A DNA stretch of 59,468 nt from Pedosphaera sp. (GTDB lineage Bacteria > Verrucomicrobiota > Verrucomicrobiia > Limisphaerales > JADLHS01), in the NCBI GenBank assembly GCA_009695195.1, contig SIBJ01000016.1, forward strand, positions 1-59,468, read 5' to 3'. Position numbers and translations under genes: made by a program. Every line of letters begins with the position of its first letter. Within the stretch, counting starts at the first letter, position 1. Below are positions 50,246-59,468 of the stretch, piece by piece. Under the pieces are notes generated by a model, which worked only from the letters and a program-made list of their open reading frames with translations, had not been told where the DNA came from and ran no database searches.

Positions 50246-51223
50246 ATGCCGGTGATCGAAGTCAACGGTCTGACCAAGACCTTCCGCACCTACAAGAAGC
50301 AACCCGGCTTCAAAGGCGCGCTCCGCGGCCTGTTCCATCGCGAATACGAACAGGTCGCCGCCGTCAGCGACATCCGTTTCACCATCGAGCCCGGCGAACT
50401 CGTCGGCTTTCTCGGCCCGAACGGCGCGGGCAAAACCACCACGCTCAAGATGCTTGCCGGCTTGCTGTATCCCACCGGCGGCGAAGCCAAAGTCCTCGGC
50501 TACGTCCCGTGGGAACGCCACGACGGCTACCGCCGGCAGTTCGCGCTCGTGCTCGGCCAGAAAAACCAGCTTTGGTGGGACTTGCCCGCCCGCGAATCCC
50601 TCGAACTTAACGCCAAAATCTACGGTATCCCCGCCGACCGCTTCGAGCGCACCGTCGCCGAGATGAGCGAACTCCTGAACGTCCGCGACAAACTCAACAT
50701 CAGCGTCCGCGAACTTTCCCTCGGCGAACGCATGAAAATGGAGTTGATCGCCTCGCTCCTTCACCAGCCGAAAGTCCTGTTCCTCGACGAACCGACCATC
50801 GGCCTCGACGTCGTTTCCCAAAAAATCGTCCGCGAATTCCTCCGCAATTACAACGCCACCCACAAGACGACGATTCTCCTGACGAGCCACTACATGGCGG
50901 ACATCGAGGCCCTTTGCCAACGCGTCATCATCATTGACCACGGCAAAATCTTTTTCGACGGCCGCCTCAGTGAAATCCTGGACCGCTTCGCCGATTTCAA
51001 ACACATCACCATCCAGTGTGATGTTGCCGACGGCTGCTCCGCCGAGAGCCTCGCCAAATACGGCGAAGTCGTGGAGCGAACGCCTGGCCGCGTTAAACTC
51101 AAAGTCAAACGCGACCGCGTCATTCCCGCCTGCAAAGGCTTGCTCGACGAACTGCCCGTGCGCGACATTGACATCGAAGAAGTCCCGATTGAAGAAGTGA
51201 TCCGGCAGATTTTTGCCCGCTGA
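50246..51223 (+). CDS. ABC-2 type transporter ATP-binding protein
   Basis: The protein has 325 residues. Walker A is [15 protein letters not shown]-loop [13 protein letters not shown], signature [11 protein letters not shown], Walker [13 protein letters not shown] and H-loop LLTSHYM. The C-terminal extension resembles exporters of the ABC-2 group. The two permeases that usually follow such genes are absent; yjbQ comes next. Substrate unknown. Confidence 0.9.
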   Translation: MPVIEVNGLTKTFRTYKKQPGFKGALRGLFHREYEQVAAVSDIRFTIEPGELVGFLGPNGAGKTTTLKMLAGLLYPTGGEAKVLGYVPWERHDGYRRQFALVLGQKNQLWWDLPARESLELNAKIYGIPADRFERTVAEMSELLNVRDKLNISVRELSLGERMKMELIASLLHQPKVLFLDEPTIGLDVVSQKIVREFLRNYNATHKTTILLTSHYMADIEALCQRVIIIDHGKIFFDGRLSEILDRFADFKHITIQCDVADGCSAESLAKYGEVVERTPGRVKLKVKRDRVIPACKGLLDELPVRDIDIEEVPIEEVIRQIFAR

Positions 51224-51231
51224 TCCCGCGC

Positions 51232-51651
<420 letters not shown>

Positions 51652-51817
51652 GGCTCACAGCGACGCGAGAAGGAATTTGAAATGGCACAAAGATTTCACC
51701 GCGGAGATGAAGTGACGTTTCATGGTCACGATCTCCGCTCCGGAAATTCGCGGGTCTTTGCGGTGGGGTGGGGTGCGACCGCTTGCTTCCGCGAAGGATT
51801 TGGGGTAAGAATTCACC

Positions 51818-52036
51818 GTGAGCTACAAGGGCACAGTCAAAAACGGCGTGGTGGTTTTGCCGCCGAACGTGAAACTGCCGGACGGCACGGAAGTGGACGT
51901 GGTCGCCGACGAGTTGCGGCCGGCGGACGATCCGTTCGTTCAAGCGGTGCTCAAGCTCGCCAAGCCCCGCCCGCATTTGCCGAAAGATTACGCGTTGAAT
52001 CACGGCCATTACATCCGCGGCGAGCCTAAAAAATGA
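51818..52036 (+). CDS. AbrB/DUF104-like antitoxin
   Basis: The protein has 72 residues. It reads YKGTVKNGVVVLPPNVKLPD then GTEVDVVADE, the swapped-hairpin/DUF104-like pattern seen in antitoxins of PIN toxins. Start GTG 51818. It overlaps the PIN gene by ATGA. The 166-bp spacer 51652-51817 shows no gene. Confidence 0.8.
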   Translation: MSYKGTVKNGVVVLPPNVKLPDGTEVDVVADELRPADDPFVQAVLKLAKPRPHLPKDYALNHGHYIRGEPKK

Positions 52037-52434
52037 GGACGGCGTTTGCCGACACCTTCTACTTCCTGGCGCTGCTCGACTCGCGGGAAGATCGTCACCC
52101 GCAGGCCGTCAAAGCTTCTGCCGACCCTGCACTCCACTTGGTCACGACCGAATGGGTGCTGGCCGAATTTGGCGACGCCTACTCCCACCCGCTGGACCGG
52201 CCGGACTTCGTATCGCTTTACCGGTCGTTGCTGAATCATCCCCGGGTCAAGATCATCGCCGCCGACACCCGGCTCTTTCAGCGCGGCGTGGATTTCTTCG
52301 AGCAGCGGCAGGACAAGGAGTGGTCGCTGACGGATTGCATCTCCTTCGTGGTGATGCAGGACGCGGGAATCAGCGGGGCTCTGACTGGCGACCGACACTT
52401 CGAGCAAGCGGGCTTCACCACGCTGCTCAAGTGA
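52033..52434 (+). CDS. PIN-domain toxin-like protein
   Basis: The protein has 133 residues. The active-site acidic residues lie in AFADTFYFLALLD, TTEWVLAEFGDAY, SLTDCISFVVM and GALTGDRHF, the PIN D-E-D-D arrangement. VapC-like RNase, with the antitoxin gene immediately upstream in ATGA overlap. Confidence 0.9.
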   Translation: MRTAFADTFYFLALLDSREDRHPQAVKASADPALHLVTTEWVLAEFGDAYSHPLDRPDFVSLYRSLLNHPRVKIIAADTRLFQRGVDFFEQRQDKEWSLTDCISFVVMQDAGISGALTGDRHFEQAGFTTLLK

Positions 52435-52437
52435 AGT

Positions 52438-53340
52438 TCACAAAGCCGCAAAAGTTTTTTCCAAAAACTCCCGGTTCTTCCGCGCGCTTTCGGTCACGGC
52501 TTCCGGCGTTTCACCTTGCGCGCAGCACTCGACCATCACCGGGCCGTTGAAGCCGGCGCGTTTCAATTCGCCGAACACCGCCGGGAAATCCACCGCGCCC
52601 TTGCCGAACTCCAGCCACACCGAACCCTTTTGCTTGTCGCAATCCTTCGCGCAAAAACCGGTGACGTGCTGCGCGATGGGCTTGAGCTGTTCGAGCGGAT
52701 CCTTGCCGGTGTAGAAGATGATGTTGCCCGCGTCGTACCAGATTTTGAAATTCGGATGTTTCACCGCGGCGAGGCAGCGCAGGATTTCCTCCGACGCGCC
52801 GCTGCCGCCGCCGTGCGGTTTGAGCACGAGCTTCATCGCACGCTCCTGCGCATACGCCGCCGCGTCGGCCATGAGCTTGTAATAATTCTCGTACTCCTCC
52901 GGCTTGTTCACGCCGAACGTGAGCAAAAATTCCACGCCCACCGTTTTGCCGTTATCAATCTGCTTCCGCACGTCCGCGATCTGGCCAGCCAGCGGCAGAT
53001 CATTCTTCGTCCGCAACGCGCCCAGGTTCACCTTCAGCCCGCGCGCGGCGATCTTCTTTTTCAACTCTGCGAGATATTCCGGCGTGGCGTCCGAACCGAT
53101 GAGCGGCTCCTTGGCCGTGCGCGTCAACATCCCGGTGAGCTTGTAGCCGGCGGCCTTGATGCCATCGAGCGCGGTGTCGTAGGTCCAGTTTTTCTTGTCG
53201 GCGATCCACGGCCGGTTGAAACAGCCGATGGGCCAGGTTGCACCGGAAGATTTTCCCGCGGCCCGGACCATGGTCGCCGGCGAAATCGTTGCTGCCGCCG
53301 CCGCCACGCCCACCGATTGAATGAATCTTTTTCGTGTCAT
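52438..53340 (-). CDS. secreted sugar-phosphate isomerase/epimerase-like protein
   Basis: The protein has 300 residues. A Tat-like leader (TRKRFIQSVGVAAAAATISP) is followed by a TIM-barrel AP-endonuclease-2 domain: MKLVLKPHGGG, IWYDAGNIIFYTG, GFCAKDCDKQ and VMVECCAQGE. Metal ligands seem partly conserved (Glu, Asp, His). It lies 41 bp behind the heme-c gene on the same strand, so the pair may act together outside the cytosol. Confidence 0.8.
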   Translation of the reverse strand: MTRKRFIQSVGVAAAAATISPATMVRAAGKSSGATWPIGCFNRPWIADKKNWTYDTALDGIKAAGYKLTGMLTRTAKEPLIGSDATPEYLAELKKKIAARGLKVNLGALRTKNDLPLAGQIADVRKQIDNGKTVGVEFLLTFGVNKPEEYENYYKLMADAAAYAQERAMKLVLKPHGGGSGASEEILRCLAAVKHPNFKIWYDAGNIIFYTGKDPLEQLKPIAQHVTGFCAKDCDKQKGSVWLEFGKGAVDFPAVFGELKRAGFNGPVMVECCAQGETPEAVTESARKNREFLEKTFAAL

Positions 53341-53381
53341 TTTGTGTGTTCCGTGGTTAAAAAATTTCCCCGTCAGCAAAT

Positions 53382-56300
53382 TCAACGTGTAGTCGCACTC
53401 GCCCCCGGCGCGTTCAGAATGAAACCGATCAGATTCCGAAAGTCCGCATCGGGCATCTGCTCCAATCCCTCGGGCATCACGGACAACTCGCTCACGCGCA
53501 TCGTCGCGATGTCGGACTTCGCCACCGTTTCCTCTTTCGGCCCGGAGGATAACAGTTTCACGTACGTCGGCGTGTCGTCGACCACCCGCCCGCTCAACGA
53601 ACGGTCGTCCTTCGTTTCGATGGTCACGTTTTCGTAACCTTTGCCGACCACCTGGTTCGGATCAATGACGTTTGCCAGCAACGCCTCGAGGCTCGACCGC
53701 CCGGAGCCTGTGAGGTCGGGGCCGATCTCCGCGCCCTCGCCGTTGAGTTTGTGGCATACCAGGCACGTCTTCTTCGCGACTTCATGACCCGCCGCCAGAT
53801 CCGCCTCACCTTTCAAAATCATTTTCTGTTTCGCGGTGATGATTTTCTGTTTCTCGGGTCCAGTGGCACGGACGCGCCCGATGCTTTGCTCGAAGCGGCG
53901 GCGAAATCCTTCGTCGTCCGGGTGCGCGAACGTGGGAATCGCGCGGATGGCCGTGGCGGAAAGTTCACTGGCGGGAATGACCTTGCTCTCGACGGCGGAA
54001 AGCAGGTTCATCGCCCAGCGCGAGCGCGAGGTGAGCGTCTCCCCGGCGGCACGGCGCACGGCGGGCGTGAATGATTTCCACCGCGCGATGATCTCCTGCC
54101 CGACGGAGTCGCCGCCGATTTTGCCGAGCGCGCTCAAGGCTTCGATGACGAGCGATTCCGGGTTGTCCGGTGTGACGAGCTTCAACACCGTGTCGCGCGC
54201 CGCCGTGGATTTCAGTTTGGCGAGGGCCTGCACCGCTTGCGTCCGTTCGTCGAGCGAGGCCTTGGCGTCCGCCGCCAACGCGAAGGTTCGTTCAATGGCT
54301 TGGGCGTTGCCCCAGAGCGTGCCCAGACGCCGGGCGCGGTCGGTGAGCGCGGCATTTCCGGAGGCAACGAGTTGTTCGAGCAGCGGCGTCGGGTCATTGG
54401 TCGGCGCGAACGCCTGCGCGGTCTGAGCTTCGAGCAACCCGTCGAGCGCGGCGAGCGTCAGCGCGCTGTCCTGACCGGCGATGCGTCCGAGAAATTTCAC
54501 CGCCAGCTCGAGCTTCGCCGGCTCGCGGGTGTCACAAATCCGCCGCATGGCTTTCCGCGTGAGAATTCCGCTGAGCGGCATCGTCGCCGCGCCGTTCTCG
54601 GCGAGCCAGTTCAAGCCGGGTTCCGGATTCTTCGCGAGCAACGGTTCGCTGGCCAGCCAGATCATGTAGTTCACCAGCGGGTCTTTGGCGGCGAAGGAAG
54701 ATTTGATAAGCGTTGTCAGGGTTTTTCCAACGGGCGCCGTGTCGTTGATTTCGGAATCGGTGACCAGTTGGCTGGAAACAATCCGCCGCACGGCGGTGGC
54801 GACCGCCAACTGCACGCGAGGATCAGAATCTCCGGCGAGTTGTTCCAATTCCGCGATCTCTTCGGCGGATGAGTCTCCATCCGCCGCGACGCGCCACGCC
54901 GCCATGCACCGGCGCAACCACATGTCCGGACGCGCCGTGTTCGCCGGCCAAACCACCCAGCGGGGCGTCCCGGCGCGAAATTCATTCATCAGCCAGAAAG
55001 CGGCGATCCGCGCCTGGACGGAAGTCTTGCCATCCAGTGTGTTGATGAGCGCAAGTTCAAACCCCGGTTCGTCACTGTAAACCCGTTTATTCTTCGCCAG
55101 GTTCTCCCGCAAAATTCGCTGCGCCGTCCGCCGCTGCCACTCGTTCGGGTGATCCAGCAACGCCACCAGCTTCGTGCCGCTCAACTTGCCCAAGTCCATC
55201 TTAACATCCGGCCGCGGCGAAATTTTCTTTCCCGCTTCCTTCCCAACGTAAACCACCCGCCAGATTCTTCCGCGTTCGCGGTCCACGCCTTCGGGATCGG
55301 CGCGCGCGTTTTGGTAGCAGGGATATTTGTCATACCAGTCGCCAACCCACAGCGCGCCATCGGGCCCGACTTGTTCACTGATCGGCATGAACCAACCATC
55401 GCTCGTCGTGAGAAAATCTTTTTCCGCGACGGCTTTGAAGCTGGAGCCGTTCGGGATGAGCCGGTCGTGGTTGATCGCGTTCTGATGAATGTTGCCCATG
55501 AACACACGGCCTTGATATTCCGCCGGAAATTGATCGCCTTGATAAATGCAGATGCCGCAGTAGGCCGCCATGTGATGCTTGTGCTCCACGATGGACGGCA
55601 GCAGTTCGTAAGCGTAAGGATTCGACGGCACGCCGCCTTGTCGCTGATAACTGCCGCCGGGGGCCATGTGGAACAGATGATCAATCACACACGCGCTCAC
55701 AAACGCGTTGCCCGTCGCGTCGAAGTCCACGCCCCACGGATTGCTCGTGCCCTCGGCGAAGACCTCGAACTTCTTCGTGCGCGGATGATACCGCGCGACG
55801 GCGGCGGTGACTTCCACGCCTGGTTCGCTGGCTTCGGGAATTTTTACCTTCGAGTGCGTGAACACGCCGTGCGTCAGGTAAAGCCAGCCGTCCGGCCCCC
55901 AAGTGAAACCGTTGAGCAATTCGTGGCGATCCTCCAAACCGAAACCCGTCAGCAAAACTGTCCGCGTGTCGGCCTGGTCGTCGTGATTCGTGTCCTGCAA
56001 AAACAACAAGTCCGGCGCCTGGCCGACGTAAACGCCCCCGTTGCCCAACGCCAGGCCGGTGGCGAGATTCAATCCGTCGGCGAAGAGCGTGACCTTGTCG
56101 GCGCGACCGTCGTTGTCCGTGTCTTCGAGAATCCTGATGCGATCGCGGCCCTTCTGGCCGGGCGGCGCGCCGAGCGGATATTCGTAGAGTTCCAAGACCC
56201 ACAACCGCCCGCGTTCGTCCCACGTCATCGCGACGGGATTGATCACATCCGGTTCGGCGGCGAAGAGGCGCACTTCGAAACCTTCCGGCACGACGAATTT

Positions 56301-56432
56301 TTTTTGCGCCTCGGCGGGCGGGAGCGCCGGCGTCATGGCCGGTGCGTGCTCGCCGGTGAGTTGTTTGCCGGCGGCGCAGGCGGAACTGTTTCCGGCGAGC
56401 AACATCGCGAGGCTGAAAAGGACTGGTTTCAT
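53382..56432 (-). CDS. PVC-type membrane-bound dehydrogenase / heme c protein
   Basis: The protein has 1016 residues. A signal peptide (MKPVLFSLAMLLAGNSSACA) is followed by a seven-bladed propeller typical of PVC dehydrogenases (EGFEVRLFAAEPDVINPVAM, LFLQDTNHDDQAD, NGFTWGPDGWLYLTHGVFT). A HEAT-like helical region follows (about 500-890). The C-terminal heme domain has CLVCH (KKTCLVCHKLNGEGAEIGPD). It is a redox protein characteristic of Planctomycetes-Verrucomicrobia. Start ATG 56432. Confidence 0.9.
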   Translation of the reverse strand: MKPVLFSLAMLLAGNSSACAAGKQLTGEHAPAMTPALPPAEAQKKFVVPEGFEVRLFAAEPDVINPVAMTWDERGRLWVLELYEYPLGAPPGQKGRDRIRILEDTDNDGRADKVTLFADGLNLATGLALGNGGVYVGQAPDLLFLQDTNHDDQADTRTVLLTGFGLEDRHELLNGFTWGPDGWLYLTHGVFTHSKVKIPEASEPGVEVTAAVARYHPRTKKFEVFAEGTSNPWGVDFDATGNAFVSACVIDHLFHMAPGGSYQRQGGVPSNPYAYELLPSIVEHKHHMAAYCGICIYQGDQFPAEYQGRVFMGNIHQNAINHDRLIPNGSSFKAVAEKDFLTTSDGWFMPISEQVGPDGALWVGDWYDKYPCYQNARADPEGVDRERGRIWRVVYVGKEAGKKISPRPDVKMDLGKLSGTKLVALLDHPNEWQRRTAQRILRENLAKNKRVYSDEPGFELALINTLDGKTSVQARIAAFWLMNEFRAGTPRWVVWPANTARPDMWLRRCMAAWRVAADGDSSAEEIAELEQLAGDSDPRVQLAVATAVRRIVSSQLVTDSEINDTAPVGKTLTTLIKSSFAAKDPLVNYMIWLASEPLLAKNPEPGLNWLAENGAATMPLSGILTRKAMRRICDTREPAKLELAVKFLGRIAGQDSALTLAALDGLLEAQTAQAFAPTNDPTPLLEQLVASGNAALTDRARRLGTLWGNAQAIERTFALAADAKASLDERTQAVQALAKLKSTAARDTVLKLVTPDNPESLVIEALSALGKIGGDSVGQEIIARWKSFTPAVRRAAGETLTSRSRWAMNLLSAVESKVIPASELSATAIRAIPTFAHPDDEGFRRRFEQSIGRVRATGPEKQKIITAKQKMILKGEADLAAGHEVAKKTCLVCHKLNGEGAEIGPDLTGSGRSSLEALLANVIDPNQVVGKGYENVTIETKDDRSLSGRVVDDTPTYVKLLSSGPKEETVAKSDIATMRVSELSVMPEGLEQMPDADFRNLIGFILNAPGASATTR

Positions 56433-56523
56433 CGAGTGGTCGGACGTCATTGTGGCCGCGCAGATTCGAGGCTGCGAGAAAAATTTCTTTTGGTGGCCGG
56501 CGGCAACCTGTTCACTGTGCGCG

Positions 56524-57273
56524 ATGAAAGCTGTGATTCTGGCCGCCGGCAAAGGCACGCGGATGCGCGAGCTGACCAACGACGTGCCGAAGCCGATGCT
56601 CCACTGGCGGGGCAAACCGATCCTCGAGCACATCGTCAGCGGCATCCTGTCCGCGGGGGTGAAGGAGATTTTCATCGTCACCGGTTATCGCGCCGAAACG
56701 ATTGAAAATCATTTCGGCGACGGCTCGAAGTGGAGCGCCCGCATCGCCTACGGCCGGCAAGTGGTTCAAGACGGCACCGGCAAGGCGCCGGAACTGGCGA
56801 AGGAATTTCTCGGCGCGTCGCCCTTCATCCTCACCTACGGCGACATTCTCGTCCCGCCGGAAACCTACGCGCAAATGATTCACCGGTTCAACGAGGGCTA
56901 TTTCTCCGGCGTCATCACCGTCACGCCGGGCGAGGACGTGACGAAGGGCGGGTTGAATTTCTTTGACGAAAAATTTTGCCTCTCGCGGCTCGTCGAGAAA
57001 CCGTCGCCCGCGCAGATCGAGGAACTGCGCCGCGCCGGCTGGATCAAGCCCGGCCAGCCCGCGTGGTACAACGCGGGGATTTACATTTTCAAACCGTCGC
57101 TGTTCGACTTCACGGCGAAACTGGAAAAATCTCCGCGCGGTGAATACGAACTCACCGACGCGGTGAACGCTTTGCTCGCCGCGCATCACAAAATCGCCGG
57201 ACTGGAAATCCAGGGCCGCTGGGTGGACGTGCGCGATCCGGAAGTGCTGGCGAAGCTGGAACAGGAGACTTGA
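56524..57273 (+). CDS. sugar nucleotidyltransferase
   Basis: The protein has 249 residues. It begins MKAVILAAGKGTRMRELTND, with VPKPMLHWRGKPILEHI and LTYGDILVP. It ends RWVDVRDPEVLAKLE. This is the GT-A NTP-transferase family acting on sugar-1-phosphates. The substrate (glucose-, mannose- or other) cannot be set. It diverges from the PVC gene with an 91-bp gap. Confidence 0.9.
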   Translation: MKAVILAAGKGTRMRELTNDVPKPMLHWRGKPILEHIVSGILSAGVKEIFIVTGYRAETIENHFGDGSKWSARIAYGRQVVQDGTGKAPELAKEFLGASPFILTYGDILVPPETYAQMIHRFNEGYFSGVITVTPGEDVTKGGLNFFDEKFCLSRLVEKPSPAQIEELRRAGWIKPGQPAWYNAGIYIFKPSLFDFTAKLEKSPRGEYELTDAVNALLAAHHKIAGLEIQGRWVDVRDPEVLAKLEQET

Positions 57274-57341
57274 ACAGGAGCAAACAGAGGAAACGGAGAG
57301 ATTCTCTTTCTGACTTCTCTGTTTCCTCCGTTTGCTCCTGT
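57274..57341. terminator. hairpin of purine-rich words, likely bidirectional terminator
   Basis: ACAGGAGCAAACAGAGGAAA to 57301 faces its reverse complement TCTCTGTTTCCTCCGTTTGC (57316-57341), loop about 14 nt. It starts directly after the nucleotidyltransferase stop and ends before the convergent mqnA stop. Its repeat words make it part of the hairpin class seen in other spacers. Confidence 0.7.
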
Positions 57342-57347
57342 AAAAAT

Positions 57348-58253
57348 TCAGGAAACAAACCTCGGCTCGAACACCGGCCCGAAGCCATGTTTGCGGAGCA
57401 ACTCGATGAACTTCGCGATGCCGCGTTTCTCGTCGCTGCCGAGATGGAAGTGGATGTGCCAGCTGAGATAATCCTTGCGGAACTCCTCCGTGTATTCGGT
57501 GCGGCTGGCGATGATGTGATCAAGTGTGTCGAGGCCGAAATCCTTCGCCTCGTGGAGCTGGCGGCGCAGTTCCCGGTTCTCGACGCCGCGCCGCAACGCC
57601 CACACCGCATACACGAACGGAAGCTGGGTCAGTTCGAACCACGCCGCGCCCAGGTCGAAAATTTCGCATGTCGCGCCGAAGCCGGGCGAAGGCGGATGCG
57701 AGGCCAGCGCGAAATCCAACGCCGCGTCGCCGATGAGCAGGACGAAATCTTTTTCCTTTGCGGCTTCGTAATTTTCCAGCGGCTTGAACTCGGGTTTCAA
57801 TCCGCGCTCCGCCAGCAGAACCTTGAGCAACATCACGCTCGTGAGCGAGGCCGGGTCGCAAAAAATTTCCTTCGCCTGCTCCAACGGTTTGCGGTGCGCG
57901 AGAAAAACACTCTTCACTTCACCGAGCGACGCCACTGCGATGCCGTCGAGAATGTCATACCGGTCGTTGAGCAGCGGCTCGACGATGCTGACCAACGCGG
58001 CGTCGAGTTCGTCGCGGCGCAACATCTCGGCGAGTTTCGCGGGCGTTGCGTAGATCACTTGGTCTTCGATGCCGCGCGTGAGCGGCACGGCATTGAGCGC
58101 CTTCACCGACCCGACGCGGAAATTGCCGAGCGATTGTTCCAGCCCGAACTCGCGTTCGCGATTCACTGTGCGCCGTTCGCGTTCGATCTCCCGGGCGATC
58201 TGTTCCGTCGAATCCGGCGCGGCCATCTGGAGTTTCGGTGTGTCGTCTGCCAT
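57348..58253 (-). CDS. mqnA: MqnA-like chorismate dehydratase (futalosine pathway)
   Basis: The protein has 301 residues. After an N-terminal extension of about 43 residues, the family start RVGSVKALNAVPLT appears. It then has ALVSIVEPLLND, VKSVFLAHRKPL, and LIGDAALDFALA, the MqnA/MqnD substrate-binding-like fold. It converts chorismate to 3-[(1-carboxyvinyl)oxy]benzoate for menaquinone. The start may be internal. Confidence 0.82.
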   Translation of the reverse strand: MADDTPKLQMAAPDSTEQIAREIERERRTVNREREFGLEQSLGNFRVGSVKALNAVPLTRGIEDQVIYATPAKLAEMLRRDELDAALVSIVEPLLNDRYDILDGIAVASLGEVKSVFLAHRKPLEQAKEIFCDPASLTSVMLLKVLLAERGLKPEFKPLENYEAAKEKDFVLLIGDAALDFALASHPPSPGFGATCEIFDLGAAWFELTQLPFVYAVWALRRGVENRELRRQLHEAKDFGLDTLDHIIASRTEYTEEFRKDYLSWHIHFHLGSDEKRGIAKFIELLRKHGFGPVFEPRFVS

Positions 58254-58261
58254 GAATGAAA

Positions 58262-58720
58262 TTATTCTTCCGACAATGCGACCAGCGAGCCAGGGTCAAC
58301 CAACGACAAGGATTCAAAAACATTGAAGTCGGAAGTGTTGAAAGTGATCAACTGCTCGATTGCGTGGGCTTGCAGCACGGCGACCAAACGCGCGTCGTGA
58401 ACGCGTTTGCCGTGGACGGGCAGTTGCTTCACGAGTTCCAGCCAGCGCGTGAAAATCTCCGGCGAATCGGGCAGCAGCGGAAACCGCTCTTGCAGTTCGG
58501 TCACCTCGCGCGCGGTCCGCTCACTGTTCCAGCCAAAACCATTTGCTTCGACAGGGCGTGTGGCAACGGCCCAGAACTCAATGAAATTTTGCGGCGTGAG
58601 ATACACTTCATCGCCTTGACCCAACAATCGGGCGAGTGCGTCGGTGGCGATGGGATGCTGTGACGAAGCCGGATCAGCCAGACGCAAAAGCAGATTCGTG
58701 TCGGCGAGGTACGTGGCCAT
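58262..58720 (-). CDS. PIN-domain (VapC-like) toxin
   Basis: The protein has 152 residues. Acidic residues are in MATYLADTNLLLRLAD, FIEFWAVAT, VHDARLVAVLQA and LITFNTSDFNVF, the PIN active site. It follows its antitoxin with a 1-bp overlap (TGATG). Confidence 0.92.
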   Translation of the reverse strand: MATYLADTNLLLRLADPASSQHPIATDALARLLGQGDEVYLTPQNFIEFWAVATRPVEANGFGWNSERTAREVTELQERFPLLPDSPEIFTRWLELVKQLPVHGKRVHDARLVAVLQAHAIEQLITFNTSDFNVFESLSLVDPGSLVALSEE

Positions 58721-58950
58721 CAGTCGTAGATGGCATCGCGTCCGATGGCGGAGTCAGGCAAACCCGGTCCGCGCTCATGGCGAGCCGCCCAGCGTTTCAA
58801 ATCCGCCGCGCGCTCGGCGGGCGAAAGATCGCGAGGGGCATGGCCGTTGGTTTCGCCGCGCAACTGTGCGCCGAGGAACCGCATCAACTCCCACTTCTGC
58901 TGCTGCGGCAACTTCTCCACCGCCTTCTCGATTTCTACGAGCGTGTTCAT
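58720..58950 (-). CDS. antitoxin of the VapC-like toxin
   Basis: A 76-residue protein, NTLVEIEKAVEKLPQQQKWE, then LSPAERAADLKRWAARHERG, ending SAIGRDAIYD. It is typical of the small antitoxins paired with PIN toxins. It overlaps the toxin start by one base. Confidence 0.82.
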   Translation of the reverse strand: MNTLVEIEKAVEKLPQQQKWELMRFLGAQLRGETNGHAPRDLSPAERAADLKRWAARHERGPGLPDSAIGRDAIYD

Positions 58951-58994
58951 GGCAAAACATTAGACCCGGTCACGAACGCGGGCAAACAGGAATT

Positions 58995-59144
58995 TCACCG
59001 GCTCACGGCGATGGTGCGCAACGCGTCGAGAGCCACGCTGGGCGGCGTCTGCACCGGGATGTTGTTGTTCTCCGGCTGATACGGCAGCGGCGCGAAACAG
59101 CGGGCGTGTTTTTGGGAAAAATGATTAAAGCTTTGGCAAATCAT
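58995..59144 (-). other. short open frame, possible gene remnant
   Basis: A 49-residue frame (MICQSFNHFSQKHARCFAPL, then NNNIPVQTPPSVALDALRTI) lies in the last gap, with no upstream start of its own that would extend it far. It looks like a C-terminal fragment but I cannot name it. The rest of 58951-59337 shows no clear gene. Confidence 0.25.
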
Positions 59145-59337
59145 CTCAATGCGAACCGTCTTGGTGGCTTGATGAAATAAAACCCGCGCTTGCCGGCAAA
59201 ATAGCTACGCTCGAAGTGTCCTGCGGTGGCGACGCCGAATTCGGCGCAGTCTATTTAAGCCCTTGTTAATAGTGAACATTTACGCTACCATTCAAACCGT
59301 TCCGAACGCTCAGAAGAGTAAATGCGTATTCCGGGGG

Positions 59338-59468
59338 CTGTCGGACAGTGATTCCGATTTCTGTCGGACAGCGTTCCAATTTCTGCCGGACACCGTTCCG
59401 ATTCATATCGGACAGTGTTCCGGGCTGAGGTCGGACAGTTTTTGGGGCACATTGGAATGCTGTCCGAC
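59338..59468. mobile_element. IS21-like terminal repeats at the window edge
   Basis: GTCGGACAG followed by TTCC recurs as spaced units: 59339 (GTCGGACAGTGATTCCG), 59363, 59385 (CCGGACACCGTTCCG), 59408 (TCGGACAGTGTTCCG) and 59430. An inverted copy, GGAATGCTGTCCGAC, ends the window at 59454-59468. Multiple 20-25-bp repeats of this word are typical of IS21-family ends, where they bind the transposase IstA. The rest of the element would be beyond the window. It could also be a plain regulatory repeat. Confidence 0.5.

Noticed and set aside
55149..56705. 518-codon open frame opposite the PVC dehydrogenase gene
   Set aside because: Shadow frame; the minus-strand protein has clear domains and heme motif.
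57524..57861. Several 70-110-codon frames opposite or out of frame with mqnA
   Set aside because: GC-rich shadows; the mqnA frame has the family motifs.

Overview
The window reads as about 59 kb of chromosome from a GC-rich member of the Verrucomicrobiota (Pedosphaera/Limisphaerales-like). I infer this from gene content, not from a search. The pointers are a PVC-type heme c / dehydrogenase protein, DUF1080 and ThuA-like secreted proteins, TIM-barrel sugar isomerases, a futalosine-pathway MqnA, a MoxR-DUF58-BatA/B operon, and heavy loads of dispersed palindromes and small toxin-antitoxin (TA) modules.

Layout. 1-3.3 kb: a YchF-like protein without a G domain, hemW, a cold-shock gene with a good promoter, and a receiver-like gene broken by an amber codon. 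3.4-11.4 kb: the translation cluster nusA-infB-rbfA-DHH phosphoesterase-truB-ribF, interrupted by an MNT/HEPN pair. 12-20.7 kb: a MoxR/DUF58/VWA (Bat-type) operon, heavily invaded by a Y1 transposase with its REPs, a ParE-type TA module, an S23-type four-helix-bundle cassette and three copies of the 5' end of the DUF58 gene. 20.7-24.6 kb (minus): prs-rplY-pth-rpsF-ssb-rplI. 24.7-29.3 kb: a secreted protein, mnmA, and a tachylectin/dimethylformamidase-like secreted protein. 29.3-36.1 kb (minus): gltB and gltD split by a GxxExxY cassette. 36-40 kb: a PIN TA pair, a GH13 enzyme, and a RAYT transposase amid its REPs. 40-44.8 kb: ketohexose epimerase, DUF1080, two ThuA-like proteins and a LOG-family protein. 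45-50.2 kb: ileS, glnB, a probable oriC, and dnaA. 50.2-59.5 kb: an ABC ATPase, YjbQ, two PIN TA modules, an isomerase/PVC-cytochrome pair, a nucleotidyltransferase, mqnA, and an IS21-like terminus at the edge.

The most unusual signal is a class of 7-bp tandem arrays, usually 4-5 units (28 or 35 bp). The unit sequence differs from locus to locus. The arrays sit in operon spacers, often as facing inverted pairs that form long hairpins, and also inside the coding frames of hemW, ileS and a Bat-operon gene. In one place two perfect 4-unit arms enclose an S23-type gene exactly between two Bat genes. In another, two related hairpins bracket a GxxExxY gene between gltB and gltD. This looks like an operon-tolerated insertion process, possibly resembling the intervening sequences of 23S rRNA. 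At least four or five unrelated REP palindrome families coexist with it, two of them next to their own Y1/HUH transposase. Several REPs are inserted in frame in coding genes, and one appears to have fused two Bat-operon genes.
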